This document shows, piece by piece, positions 1 through 7,922 of a stretch of DNA of 64,000 nt. This DNA is from Treponema sp. UBA4267. GTDB lineage: Bacteria; Spirochaetota; Spirochaetia; Treponematales; Treponemataceae. The stretch is from NCBI GenBank assembly GCA_002395155.1, contig DGWD01000040.1, forward strand, positions 1-64,000, in the 5' to 3' direction. The notes beneath the pieces were generated by a model. That model was not told where the DNA came from. It saw nothing but the letters and a program-made list of their open reading frames with translations, and searched no databases. Position 1 is the first letter of the stretch. Each line of letters begins with the position of its first letter. Position numbers and translations under genes: made by a program.

Positions 1-348
1 GGTCCTGTAATGGTATTCAACTATCCAAAAGAAATTAAATCTTTCTATATGAAGCAGAATGATGATGGAAAGACTGTAAAAGCCGTTGACGTACTTGTTC
101 CTGGAATCGGCGAGCTTATCGGCGGTTCTGAACGCGAAGAAGACTACGGCAAACTTAAGGCAGAAATTGAACGCCGTGGAATGGACGAGTCAATTTACGA
201 CTGGTACCTGGATCTCCGCAAGTTCGGAACAGTTCCACACTCAGGATTTGGTTTGGGATTCGAACGTCTGCTCCGTTATGTAACAGGTATGGAAAATATC
301 CGTGATGTTATTCCATATCCACGTGCTCCAAAGCTGGCAGATTTTTAG
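1..348 (+). CDS. asnS: Asparagine-tRNA ligase, C-terminal part (5' end outside window)
   Basis: C-terminal 115 residues of a class II aminoacyl-tRNA synthetase that charges tRNA-Asn in the cytoplasm. The frame is open from base 1, so the gene starts before the window. The end carries class II motif 3 (GFGLGFERLLRYVTG) followed by IRDVIPYPRAPKLADF; this R-x-P ending is typical of AsnRS, whereas AspRS usually continues past this point. The preceding GELIGGSERE segment also fits the AsnRS catalytic core. It ends with TAG just before a 7-bp repeat array. AspRS is the only serious alternative and is less likely from the C-terminus. Confidence 0.93.
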   Translation, partial: GPVMVFNYPKEIKSFYMKQNDDGKTVKAVDVLVPGIGELIGGSEREEDYGKLKAEIERRGMDESIYDWYLDLRKFGTVPHSGFGLGFERLLRYVTGMENIRDVIPYPRAPKLADF

Positions 349-353
349 TGGAG

Positions 354-439
354 TAGGTTATAGGTGCTAGGTGTTAGGTGCTAGCGAGGTAGATATTTCT
401 AAATCCTAGAACCTATCACCTAAAACCTAGAACCTATCA
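354..439. repeat. Inverted array of a 7-bp unit (TAGGTNN x4, then CCTANNA x5)
   Basis: Four exact 7-mers TAGGTTA, TAGGTGC, TAGGTGT, TAGGTGC (354-381) are followed, after about 20 bp, by five exact 7-mers on the opposite strand: CCTAGAA, CCTATCA, CCTAAAA, CCTAGAA, CCTATCA (405-439). The two halves can pair, so the array can form an imperfect long hairpin. The same unit recurs at 62491-62531 and 63652-63683. Confidence 0.85.
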
Positions 440-449
440 CATCCCCCGC

Positions 450-478
450 TTTCCAAAATTCTTTTTCAACATTAAAAT
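450..478 (+). promoter_or_regulatory. Promoter of the YihY-cNMP gene, predicted leaderless
   Basis: A TTTCCA -35 (450-455), 17-bp spacer and TAAAAT -10 (473-478). Only 7 nt separate the -10 from the ATG at 486, and no Shine-Dalgarno sequence precedes the ATG, so transcription would begin at or next to the start codon. Inferred from spacing only. Confidence 0.45.
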
Positions 479-485
479 ACAAGAT

Positions 486-1772
486 ATGTCAAACCTAAAG
501 GCCTATTGCAAGAAAATACTATCCCGCTTTGGACAATTTCTTTATCTTACAATTTCAAATTTTACAAAGAACAATCTCTGGGAATCGGCTTCTGCCTGTG
601 CCTTTGGTTTTATCTTTTCCTTCATTCCTATTATGCTAATAATTTTTACAGTTCTGGCTGGTATTTTGCGTGTAAATCCTAATATCTACAATTTTGTATT
701 ATCATTTACCCAGGAACTGGAAAATTTTGTAGATATAAAGCCTGCCATTGATGCCATGGCAAATATGACATCTTTTAAGGCCGTAAACATCTTTCTTGGT
801 ATTTGGGTCGTATGGATGGCTCGAAAACTCTTTAACTCAATCATTATTGCAATGAAAAAGGTTTTCCGTTCCGTTTCAAAACGAAAAACATGGATTGATC
901 AAATTGTAAGTTTCATTTTGGAGTTTATTTTTGTATTTGTAATTGCACTTGTCACTATCATCATCTTTATTTTCAGCAAGATACTTGAACTGGATTTCTT
1001 TCAGAATATTTTTTCTTTATTCCCAAAAATCTTTACACCAACCACACATAATTTAATGGTTCTTTTGATTTATTTGGTTTTATTTTTTATCACTGTAATT
1101 GCATATCGTTTTGTTTCGGGTTCAAAACCTTTGCTTAGACGTTGTATTTTTTACGCTGCCCTAAGTACTGGAGTATTTTTTCTGGTGTCCTTCTTCATCA
1201 ACATGTTTATGAACACCACAAATTACAATGCAATTTACGGAACAATCTCTTCTTTAGTTTTATTGATGATTAAGGTTTACTTTTTCTTTGTAATTTTCCT
1301 TTTTGGAGCTCAGATGATTTATGTTTCTCAATTTTTCGAGATTCTTCTGCGTTCCGAGATTTATCTTTTGCCTCCAAACGAAGCTAAGGATTGGTGGAGT
1401 CTTTTCCGCCGCTTCCTCTTTATCAAACCTTCTCTTATTCAAACAAAGGAAAACACCGTTTATTTTAATGCAGGTGAAATTATTTATGAAGAAGGTTCAA
1501 AAATTGACGAGGTTTATTTTATAAAAGAAGGAAATATCTGCGAAAACACAAGCAAGGGGCAAATCAAATTTAGTAAAGGTGCATTTTTGGGCGATGTAGA
1601 ATGTCTTATAAACCAAAACCACACAGGAAGTGCCATTGCTACAAGTGACTGCGAGTTAATCCGTTTCAGTAACCAGGAATTCCAGTCCATCTTAAATAAA
1701 AGCCACCACGCCGCCCGTAAAGCACTTTCTAAAATTTCAGAATACACTTCTAATTTTTATGATGAAGAATGA
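486..1772 (+). CDS. YihY/BrkB-family membrane protein with C-terminal cNMP-binding-like domain
   Basis: 428-residue inner-membrane protein. Residues about 1-290 match the YihY/UPF0761 (formerly RNase BN) family: a start with WESASACAFGFIFSFIPIM and about six hydrophobic helices. Residues about 320-410 (NAGEIIYEEGSKIDEVYFIKEG ... KGAFLGDVECL) have the jelly-roll pattern of a cyclic-nucleotide-binding domain; the phosphate-binding PRTAT-like stretch is replaced by NHTGSAIA, so cNMP binding is doubtful. YihY proteins are usually about 280-300 residues without this extension. The molecular role of the family is unknown. The start at 486 is the first ATG, lacks a ribosome site and sits 7 nt from a -10 box. 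Confidence 0.8.
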   Translation: MSNLKAYCKKILSRFGQFLYLTISNFTKNNLWESASACAFGFIFSFIPIMLIIFTVLAGILRVNPNIYNFVLSFTQELENFVDIKPAIDAMANMTSFKAVNIFLGIWVVWMARKLFNSIIIAMKKVFRSVSKRKTWIDQIVSFILEFIFVFVIALVTIIIFIFSKILELDFFQNIFSLFPKIFTPTTHNLMVLLIYLVLFFITVIAYRFVSGSKPLLRRCIFYAALSTGVFFLVSFFINMFMNTTNYNAIYGTISSLVLLMIKVYFFFVIFLFGAQMIYVSQFFEILLRSEIYLLPPNEAKDWWSLFRRFLFIKPSLIQTKENTVYFNAGEIIYEEGSKIDEVYFIKEGNICENTSKGQIKFSKGAFLGDVECLINQNHTGSAIATSDCELIRFSNQEFQSILNKSHHAARKALSKISEYTSNFYDEE

Positions 1773-1797
1773 AGAAATAACAAGTTTGTTAAAAATA

Positions 1798-1827
1798 TTG
1801 AAACAATGGCTTTTTTTTGTGTATAGT
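1798..1827 (+). promoter_or_regulatory. Promoter of the lipoprotein gene
   Basis: TTGAAA (1798-1803), an 18-bp spacer and TATAGT (1822-1827) give a sigma70-type promoter. Expected start near 1834, leaving a leader of about 58 nt before the ATG at 1892. Confidence 0.6.
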
Positions 1828-1891
1828 TAACTTACATCTATGTAGTACAACTAGCAGGGCTATTTATTGGAGTTTTTACAGGAGGTTTTCT

Positions 1892-2530
1892 ATGAAAAAA
1901 CTCAGTTTTATTTTCGTAATCTTTAGTTTGATATTTACAATTCTTTCATGTCAGCCTACAACAACCGTAATAGTTATAGATTCAAGTGCAAGCCAGGATA
2001 CAAGTGAAAGTGTAAATGAAATATCCCTGTCTGACGGAAACTGGCAATATACACAAAATGTTACATTAGCAGAACAAGAAGTTACAAACAGAAAATATAA
2101 ATACACAAGTACTAGAGCAACTGTTCTTAATTTTACAGTTAAATCAGGCGCAATAAAATCTATTGAATCAGGTAGCGTAAACCAAGTTGGTTTAATAACT
2201 GGAAATATTGAAAATGCAAAAGCCGATTTTAAAACAACTGATAGAATTACAGGCAGTTCAACAGCAGTTAATAATAACGGGTATTTTACAAGTTCTCTTG
2301 AAGTTCCAGAATCTGGAAATGCCTTGTATATTGTGCTTTTGAATTCATATTTACCATCATCTTCTACATCATCTACAACAAGTACAAGTAATACTGCAGC
2401 CGCAAGCACACCAAGTGTTACCGATACTTATGATATAAAAACTAACAGCAATAAAACAAAATATAGACTAAGCTACAAAACTCTGCCAGAAAACTACACA
2501 AGTGCAGAAATTACTTTTGTAAAGCAATAG
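1892..2530 (+). CDS. Putative lipoprotein, low complexity, unknown function
   Basis: 212 residues when begun at the ATG at 1892, which has an ideal AGGAGG site 8 nt upstream; the reading frame is open further upstream but without a ribosome site. The N-terminus MKKLSFIFVIFSLIFTILSC is a signal peptide ending in a spirochaete-type lipobox with Cys20. The mature part is rich in Ser, Thr and Asn, with a run of Ser/Thr at about residues 150-175 resembling a flexible linker. No known domain was recognised. Its C-terminus (YKTLPENYTSAEITFVKQ) resembles in style the orphan tail encoded just downstream (to 2927), suggesting the locus once held a related second gene. Confidence 0.75.
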   Translation: MKKLSFIFVIFSLIFTILSCQPTTTVIVIDSSASQDTSESVNEISLSDGNWQYTQNVTLAEQEVTNRKYKYTSTRATVLNFTVKSGAIKSIESGSVNQVGLITGNIENAKADFKTTDRITGSSTAVNNNGYFTSSLEVPESGNALYIVLLNSYLPSSSTSSTTSTSNTAAASTPSVTDTYDIKTNSNKTKYRLSYKTLPENYTSAEITFVKQ

Positions 2531-2588
2531 TTTTTATTGACATTTGGAAGTTACATTTTTGTTATCTCAAAAGCATGCGTGCAGATGA

Positions 2589-2927
2589 ATATGGACGTAT
2601 GGCACGTTCAAAGATTGTAGTTTTAGATTTTGGAAGCCAGTACGCACACCTTACAATTCAGAAATCTTAAATTTTGATATTCCAAACCTCGGTCTTTGTT
2701 ATGGTCACTACATTGTTCAGCTTTGTTATAATGGAAGTTATTATTATAAAGAAGTTACCACTTCAGAATCTGACTTGGCACAAGTGTATGTCAATCCATC
2801 CTTAGTTCCTAATTCTCAAACTACAATTAAAAGAAATGCTCAAAATACAAAATACCTAGTAATTACAACAACTCAATATTCTAATGGCTCTACATATAAA
2901 TCTTATCAATACTACATCAAACAATAA
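2589..2927 (+). pseudogene. Broken guaA 5' copy fused to the 3' end of another (secreted-type) gene
   Basis: Bases 2599-2653 are identical to guaA 3599-3653 (55 bp including the ATG). Then 2654-2735 match guaA from 3793 onward with several mismatches, so 139 bp of guaA are missing and the frame shifts at the joint. Read from the ATG the product stops after 23 codons. The second guaA segment is in frame with a foreign tail (NGSYYYKEVTTSES ... SYQYYIKQ) ending at 2927. That frame is open from 2589 but has no start codon. A perfect TTGACA (2537-2542) lies upstream. A strong terminator follows. I read it as a recombination scar, not a working gene. Confidence 0.8.
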
Positions 2928-2943
2928 TCTTCCTTAATAAAAG

Positions 2944-2990
2944 AGTCTGCTCCAGAGTTTTATTCATCTCACTGGAGCAGACTGTTTTTT
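2944..2990 (+). terminator. Rho-independent terminator after the guaA-like fragment
   Basis: Perfect 12-bp stem AGTCTGCTCCAG / CTGGAGCAGACT (2944-2955 and 2972-2983) with a 16-nt loop, followed by GTTTTTT. Confidence 0.9.
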
Positions 2991-3016
2991 ATGTAGTTGA
3001 AAAATGAATTGTGTAG

Positions 3017-3031
3017 TATACTTTTTCTATG
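3017..3031 (+). promoter_or_regulatory. -10 box of the DUF4160 gene, predicted leaderless
   Basis: TATACT at 3017-3022 followed by exactly 6 nt and the ATG at 3029, so the expected first transcribed base is the A of the start codon. The -35 region is poor and no ribosome site is present. Confidence 0.45.
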
Positions 3032-3274
3032 CCTACGGTATTCAATGAAAAAGGATACAAGTTTTTCTTTTTCTCTAATGAAGGAAATCCTTTGGAACCC
3101 TGCCATATTCATGTAAGAAAAAATGAATCTCTTGCAAAATTCTGGATTTCTGATAAATGTTCATTAGCTGAAAATTATGGTTTTACAGCAAAACAATTAA
3201 ATGAAATTGCAGAAATTATAAATTTAAACAATAAAAAGATTAAGGAGGCCTGGAATGGATTTTTCTTTGAATAA
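3029..3274 (+). CDS. DUF4160 family protein (putative toxin-antitoxin partner)
   Basis: 81 residues, a normal size for DUF4160. It opens with MPTVFNEKGYKFFFFSNEG and has the family's EPCHIHVRK motif at about residues 24-32, followed by W/F-rich strands and a helical C-terminus (NEIAEIINLNNKKIKEAW). DUF4160 genes are commonly paired with DUF2442 genes, as here, and the pair has been proposed to behave like a type II toxin-antitoxin module; no toxicity can be read from sequence. The C-terminus overlaps the next gene by 20 bp. It lies between the broken and intact guaA copies. Confidence 0.85.
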   Translation: MPTVFNEKGYKFFFFSNEGNPLEPCHIHVRKNESLAKFWISDKCSLAENYGFTAKQLNEIAEIINLNNKKIKEAWNGFFFE

Positions 3275-3521
3275 TGCAAAAGCTCAGAAAGTTTGGTTTG
3301 ACGACGAAAACTTATGGTTATTATTAATTGATGGACGCCAGCTTTCGCTTCCTCTTATATACTTTCCAACTCTTTTTAATGCAAAGCCAGAAGAACGTAA
3401 TACGTGTGAATTAAGTGGTGGTGGCATTGGTATTCATTGGGATAATCTTGATGAAGATTTATATGTACCAAATTTACTTATGGGCATAACAGATATTAAC
3501 AGAAAAAATAAAACTGCCTAA
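3255..3521 (+). CDS. DUF2442 family protein (partner of DUF4160)
   Basis: 88 residues. The core WFDDENLWLLLIDGRQLSLPL then YFPTLFNAKPEERNTCELSG and IGIHWDNLDEDLYVPNLLMG is the DUF2442 pattern: a strand-rich domain with a PxxxFPxL-like loop and the HWDxLDED segment near the C-terminus. An AAGGAGG ribosome site (3241-3247), lying within the preceding gene, sets the start at 3255, so the two genes are translationally coupled. By analogy with other pairs it may neutralise or bind the DUF4160 protein. The biochemical function is not known. Confidence 0.85.
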   Translation: MDFSLNNAKAQKVWFDDENLWLLLIDGRQLSLPLIYFPTLFNAKPEERNTCELSGGGIGIHWDNLDEDLYVPNLLMGITDINRKNKTA

Positions 3522-3586
3522 TTTCTCCACCACAAGATTCAAAAACCTGACTTTCCTTCTCTATTCCCCATTCCCAGAATTTTCAC

Positions 3587-3601
3587 TATAATCCTTATAT
3601 G
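3587..3601 (+). promoter_or_regulatory. -10 box of guaA, predicted leaderless
   Basis: A consensus TATAAT (3587-3592), then 6 nt, then the guaA ATG (3599). No Shine-Dalgarno sequence lies before the ATG. The matching -35 (TTCCCC at 3564-3569) is weak. Confidence 0.5.
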
Positions 3602-5491
3602 GCACGTTCAAAGATTGTAGTTTTAGATTTTGGAAGCCAGTACGCACACCTTATTGCAAAACGCTTCCGTATGTTAGGTTATTATTCAGAAATTGCCCTT
3701 CCTTCTACAGATTTATCTGCTTTTGAAAATTGTAAGGGTATAGTTTTTTCCGGCGGACCTTCATCTGTATACGATGAAAAAGTTCCGGAATTCAATTCAG
3801 AAATCTTAAATCTTGATATTCCAATTCTGGGCCTTTGTTACGGTCACTACATTGTTCAGCTTGGTTACAATGGTAAAGTTGGCAAGGCTGATGTAGGTGA
3901 ATTTGGTTTTGCCCAGTTAAATTTTGCTGATGGTATGAATGGTACTTCTGCCAAGTGTCCACTTTTCAAAGGTGTTGAAGGTAGTCAGCAGGTTTGGATG
4001 AGTCACCAGGATGGAGTTCTAAAACTTGGAGAAGGATTTGAAGTTGTAGGTTCAACAAAAGACTGTCCTTTTGCTGCAACTCAGAATCTTTCTAAAAAAC
4101 GCTTTAGTCTTCAGTTCCACTGCGAAGTAAAAGACACTCCTTGTGGAAATCAAATTTTCCAGAACTTTGCAGACTATTGTGGAATGGAGAAGAACTGGGA
4201 TCAGGATACCGTATTAAATATCATTCTTGAAAATATTAAAAAAGAAGCTGGTGATAAAAACGTTCTGCTCTTCCTTTCTGGCGGTGTAGATTCAACTATT
4301 GCTTTTGCACTTTTGAACAAAGCCCTTGGTCAGGATAGAGTTCTTGGTCTTCACATTGATAACGGTTTCATGCGTAAAAATGAATCTGCCCAGGTTGCAG
4401 AAGCCTACCACAAGTTCGGTTTCAACAACTTTATTGTAGAAGATGCATCTGAAAGTTTCTTAAAAGCAATTTCAGGCCTTACAGACCCTCAGAAAAAACG
4501 TATGGCTGTTGGAGAAAACTTCATCACTGTTCGTAACGAAGTAGTTGCAAAACAGCATCTTGATGATAATAAATGGCTTTTGGCCCAGGGTACTCTTTAT
4601 CCTGATATTATTGAATCTGGTGGAACAAAAAATTCTAACACAATTAAAACTCATCATAACCGCGTTTCAGGCATTCAGGAACTTATTGCAAAAGGTCTGA
4701 TTATTGAACCAATCCGCGATCTTTATAAAGATGAAGTTCGTTCCATCGGTAAAAAACTTGGACTTTCTGACCAGCTTGTAATGCGTCATCCTTTCCCAGG
4801 TCCTGGTCTTTCTATAAATGTACTTTGTAATGATGGAAAAGCAAATCCAAAGGATGAAGAAGAACTGCTTCTTGCTCAGAAGGAACTGGATGCTATTAAA
4901 TTAGACATGTTCTGCAAGCATTGCACTGCCGATTTGAAACGAAGCATTTTACCAGTTCGTTCTGTTGGTGTTCAGGGCGATTTCCGTACTTACCGCTTCC
5001 CTGCTCTTCTTACTTTTGCTGATGAAGGAAACGGCTTCTACCACTTCCCAGGCAAACGTGAAAAGATTGAAGCATGTTCATCAACAATCACAAATGCTGC
5101 AAAATATATTAACAGAACTTGTATCAAACTTTATCAAAATCCAGAAATTAAAAATGAAGATTTGAAACTTCAGGAAGGATATTGTGATAAGGCAAGACTG
5201 GACCAGTTGCGTGAAGTTGACAACATTGTACTGACAGAACTTCACAAATCTGGCTGGTATGACAAAATCTTCCAGCACCTTACAATTGATTTACCATATG
5301 CAAGCTGCAAAGATCATGCATCTTTTGTATTAAGACCAGTTATTTCAGAAGATGTTATGACTGCAAGATTTGCAATGCTGCCAAAAGAAGTGATGGAAAA
5401 CATAGTCCACCAGATTGCAGAATTGCCATTTGTAGATGCACTATATTTTGATGCTACAAATAAGCCACCTGCTACTTTTGGATGGGAGTAA
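3599..5491 (+). CDS. guaA: GMP synthase (glutamine-hydrolysing), long form
   Basis: Converts XMP to GMP with ATP and glutamine, the last step of guanine nucleotide synthesis. 630 residues. N-terminal class I glutaminase (about 1-200) with GLCYGHY nucleophile Cys80 and the FHCEV histidine-glutamate pair. ATP pyrophosphatase with LSGGVDST P-loop at about 225. C-terminal dimerisation domain ending LPFVDALYFDATNKPPATFGWE, which is close to the usual TTRPPATIEWE ending. Common bacterial GuaA is about 510-525 residues; here an extra stretch of about 100 residues sits in the C-terminal domain after PGPGLSINVL, as in the long eukaryote-type enzymes. A partial copy of its 5' end lies exactly 1,000 bp upstream. 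Confidence 0.95.
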   Translation: MARSKIVVLDFGSQYAHLIAKRFRMLGYYSEIALPSTDLSAFENCKGIVFSGGPSSVYDEKVPEFNSEILNLDIPILGLCYGHYIVQLGYNGKVGKADVGEFGFAQLNFADGMNGTSAKCPLFKGVEGSQQVWMSHQDGVLKLGEGFEVVGSTKDCPFAATQNLSKKRFSLQFHCEVKDTPCGNQIFQNFADYCGMEKNWDQDTVLNIILENIKKEAGDKNVLLFLSGGVDSTIAFALLNKALGQDRVLGLHIDNGFMRKNESAQVAEAYHKFGFNNFIVEDASESFLKAISGLTDPQKKRMAVGENFITVRNEVVAKQHLDDNKWLLAQGTLYPDIIESGGTKNSNTIKTHHNRVSGIQELIAKGLIIEPIRDLYKDEVRSIGKKLGLSDQLVMRHPFPGPGLSINVLCNDGKANPKDEEELLLAQKELDAIKLDMFCKHCTADLKRSILPVRSVGVQGDFRTYRFPALLTFADEGNGFYHFPGKREKIEACSSTITNAAKYINRTCIKLYQNPEIKNEDLKLQEGYCDKARLDQLREVDNIVLTELHKSGWYDKIFQHLTIDLPYASCKDHASFVLRPVISEDVMTARFAMLPKEVMENIVHQIAELPFVDALYFDATNKPPATFGWE

Positions 5492-5622
5492 CTTGTTTTT
5501 GCGTCCTGCAAAAACAAGTTTACGAGTTTGATATGTTTATTAAATAAACATATCAAACTCGACAATCATTCTACTAAATACCAGAAGGCGACATCCTTGT
5601 CGCCTCCACCGCGGCATCCTGC
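5491..5622. repeat. Cluster of intergenic hairpins with TCCT-type loops
   Basis: The gap between the convergent guaA and GH35 genes holds a 12-bp perfect stem closing on GTCCT (5491-5519, overlapping the last base of the guaA stop), an 18-bp perfect stem with a TAA loop (5523-5561), an 8-bp stem AGGCGACA/TGTCGCCT with loop TCCT (5586-5605), and a decayed unit with GCATCCTGC (5614-5622). None has a good T-run, so these look like repeat elements, not ordinary terminators. Confidence 0.8.
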
Positions 5623-5677
5623 AAAAAACATTCTCCTGCGACTAAATCTTTAACTTTACAAACCTTCTTGTTAAATG

Positions 5678-5704
5678 AAAAAAAAGGCGATTTATTTTGT
5701 CGCC
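5678..5704 (-). terminator. Terminator of the LacI-ABC-GH35 operon
   Basis: On the minus strand, GGCGA and TCGCC form a 5-bp stem around a 9-nt loop, followed by eight T. It lies about 40 bp after the GH35 stop codon. Confidence 0.7.
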
Positions 5705-5740
5705 TCTCCATGTGACATTGATAGAAACTTCTACCACTTG

Positions 5741-7906
5741 CTATTCAAACACAATCTGGTATTCGAATTCTGCACTGGTTGATTGTAGCTGGGCAGTAGA
5801 TTCCTTTGGCAGGTCGTTTTTATTTTCGAAGTAGATTTTTGCATCTGGTTTAAGGACACTAATTTCCAGCTCTAGTTTTGAAAAATCGATATCTGTGTTT
5901 AAGAAGCGTTTTAGACCAATCTCCCAATCGTAGCCTGAGCCTAAGTAAAAGTTATCTAAAAGTAGAGTTCTTTTTCCATCTTTTACAGAATAAAGTCGGG
6001 CTGATTCTCCACAATATGAAATTTTCAAAAAACAATCTATTGCATTATTTTGTTTTTCTTCTGCAAATCTTTTCATCAAACTAGAAACATCCAGCTGATA
6101 CAAGGAAAGACCTTCATTATCTTTAAAATCCTTTATCAACTTATAGCCAACAGCATCTTTGATTTTGCCGGCAGAAGCTTTAAACTCGTAAGTGGTAAAA
6201 TTATAAGATGGAAGATCCTGGGCAATATTTTTGTTTACTAAAGATGATGTTTTTATGCCTTCTGGAACTTTTTTTAAAGCGGGATAGGCGTAAAACTTTT
6301 CGTTTGAGCGAAGGGTCAAAGTCTGATTAAGATTCTGTCTGGTGTAGAAAACTCCTTTTGTTATAACAAGACCGCCGTCCTTTGTCTTCCAGGCATTTAA
6401 TGCATCTTCTCTGGAAAGCAGCAAGAATTTTGGAAGAGCCTTTTCTTTATCTTTATCATTATTTTCAAACTGGAAATAATCTTTATTTTTATTGTCCTGG
6501 TTTGTATAAAAAACGAAGGTTCCATCTGCAAGATGGCAGAAAGGACTTGCCTCTGCAGTTTTCACCTTACAATTTCCGTACTCCATATTAAATGGCCAGA
6601 AGAAATAGTCCCCGGATTTTATGTCCACCGTAGGAAAAGATGTTCCTTCTGGAGTTTTTAATGTACGGTTTGGAAAATCAGGCATTTTTTTGAGTCTTAC
6701 ATAATTATTTACAAAGAGGTAACCTTTTTTTCCATCGCTTCGGTAGGAATATCTCAGCTCGCTTAAATTATCTGGTTTAAGAGGATTGTCCTCTGGAATG
6801 ATGGCAGGCAATTCGCAAAGTTCAGAACCAAAATCTGCAACAAAATATGAGTAAAGTTTTAATTCTCTCAGGCTGTCCGAAACCTGTCCAAACTCACGGA
6901 TTGGAGCCCTAAAATCATAGGATTTTTCTGGCAAATCATTTGGATAGCCTGTAGCACGACTTTCCTGCAGACTGGTCAATTTTCCCTCTGGATTTGTGCC
7001 ACCATGGTACATGTAATAGCCCAAAAGATTTACACCACTACCCAGTTTTACCAGAGTCATTGCCCCAATATCCTGAGCTTTTGCAACAGTTCTTCTGTGC
7101 TGAGTTACCTGCAAACCGCCCCCCAGTTCTGCTGTAAGATAAGGGAACTTGTTTACATCAAACATAACTCCGTGACCAAAGCCATAATCTGAACCAATAT
7201 TGTGGTCATTTCTTTCCAGAGTAAAAATATAGTTTCCGCTTGGTTCAATTTCAACCGTTCTCTGGTCCCATGGAGCATCACAATAGCCGCCCATTACTGG
7301 AAGAAGGCCTCCTGTTCTTGCCCCACCCCATCCTGTTGCGGTGTATAAATCAACCTTAAAACCAATTTCTCTTGCAAGTTTATAAAGGCGTTTCATATGG
7401 TCTTCACCAGATTCATCATAAAGTCCGCCACAATGACCAAATTCATTTTCAATCTGAACACCAACAATCGGATTATCTGGAGAGGCAAAAAAATCAGCTA
7501 CTTCCTGATAAATTCTTTTGTACCATTTTTCTACAGCCGCAAAATATTTTTCATCATTAGTGCGAACCTGGAAATCCTTTTTTAAGAGCCAGTCTGGAAA
7601 ACCTCCATTGCGAACTTCCCCATGAATCCAGGGACCAATTCGCAGCATAAGTTTCATCTTACAATCCTTACAGGCCTGCACAAAAGCGTGCAAATCTCTA
7701 TCACCAGAAAAATCATACTTACCTTCAATTTCTTCATGATGAATCCAGATGACATAAGCAGAGGCAATAGTAACACCGCCAGCCTTCATCTTACACAGCG
7801 ATTCTTTCCAAAATTCTTTTGGATAACGTGAATAATGTATTTCTCCCATAACTGGAAAACATCTTATTCCATCTTTCAGGAGACTCTTATTATCAAATGT
7901 GTACAT
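5741..7906 (-). CDS. Glycoside hydrolase family 35, beta-galactosidase-type
   Basis: 721 residues, no signal peptide, so cytoplasmic: it would cut beta-galactosides delivered by the importer encoded upstream in the same operon. The catalytic TIM barrel (about 1-350) shows the GH35 acid/base in VGVQIENEFGH (Glu155) and nucleophile in YLTAELGGG (Glu260). It has LRIGPWIHGE and GYYMYHGGTN, also family hallmarks. The rest is beta-rich accessory sequence. AGAGGATTTTATG sets the start. It is the last gene of the LacI-binding protein-MalF-MalG operon. Exo-galactosidase activity on lactose or galactan fragments is likely; the exact substrate cannot be told. Confidence 0.9.
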   Translation of the reverse strand: MYTFDNKSLLKDGIRCFPVMGEIHYSRYPKEFWKESLCKMKAGGVTIASAYVIWIHHEEIEGKYDFSGDRDLHAFVQACKDCKMKLMLRIGPWIHGEVRNGGFPDWLLKKDFQVRTNDEKYFAAVEKWYKRIYQEVADFFASPDNPIVGVQIENEFGHCGGLYDESGEDHMKRLYKLAREIGFKVDLYTATGWGGARTGGLLPVMGGYCDAPWDQRTVEIEPSGNYIFTLERNDHNIGSDYGFGHGVMFDVNKFPYLTAELGGGLQVTQHRRTVAKAQDIGAMTLVKLGSGVNLLGYYMYHGGTNPEGKLTSLQESRATGYPNDLPEKSYDFRAPIREFGQVSDSLRELKLYSYFVADFGSELCELPAIIPEDNPLKPDNLSELRYSYRSDGKKGYLFVNNYVRLKKMPDFPNRTLKTPEGTSFPTVDIKSGDYFFWPFNMEYGNCKVKTAEASPFCHLADGTFVFYTNQDNKNKDYFQFENNDKDKEKALPKFLLLSREDALNAWKTKDGGLVITKGVFYTRQNLNQTLTLRSNEKFYAYPALKKVPEGIKTSSLVNKNIAQDLPSYNFTTYEFKASAGKIKDAVGYKLIKDFKDNEGLSLYQLDVSSLMKRFAEEKQNNAIDCFLKISYCGESARLYSVKDGKRTLLLDNFYLGSGYDWEIGLKRFLNTDIDFSKLELEISVLKPDAKIYFENKNDLPKESTAQLQSTSAEFEYQIVFE

Positions 7907-7922
7907 AAAATCCTCTAAATTA

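Noticed and set aside
1951..2409. 152-codon minus-strand ORF over the lipoprotein gene
   Set aside because: The plus-strand gene has a promoter, ribosome site and signal peptide; the minus frame has none.
5470..5560. Integrative element attachment site at the guaA 3' end
   Set aside because: The 3' end is a known integration hotspot, but there is no integrase and no repeat of the guaA end; the hairpins there have a different character.
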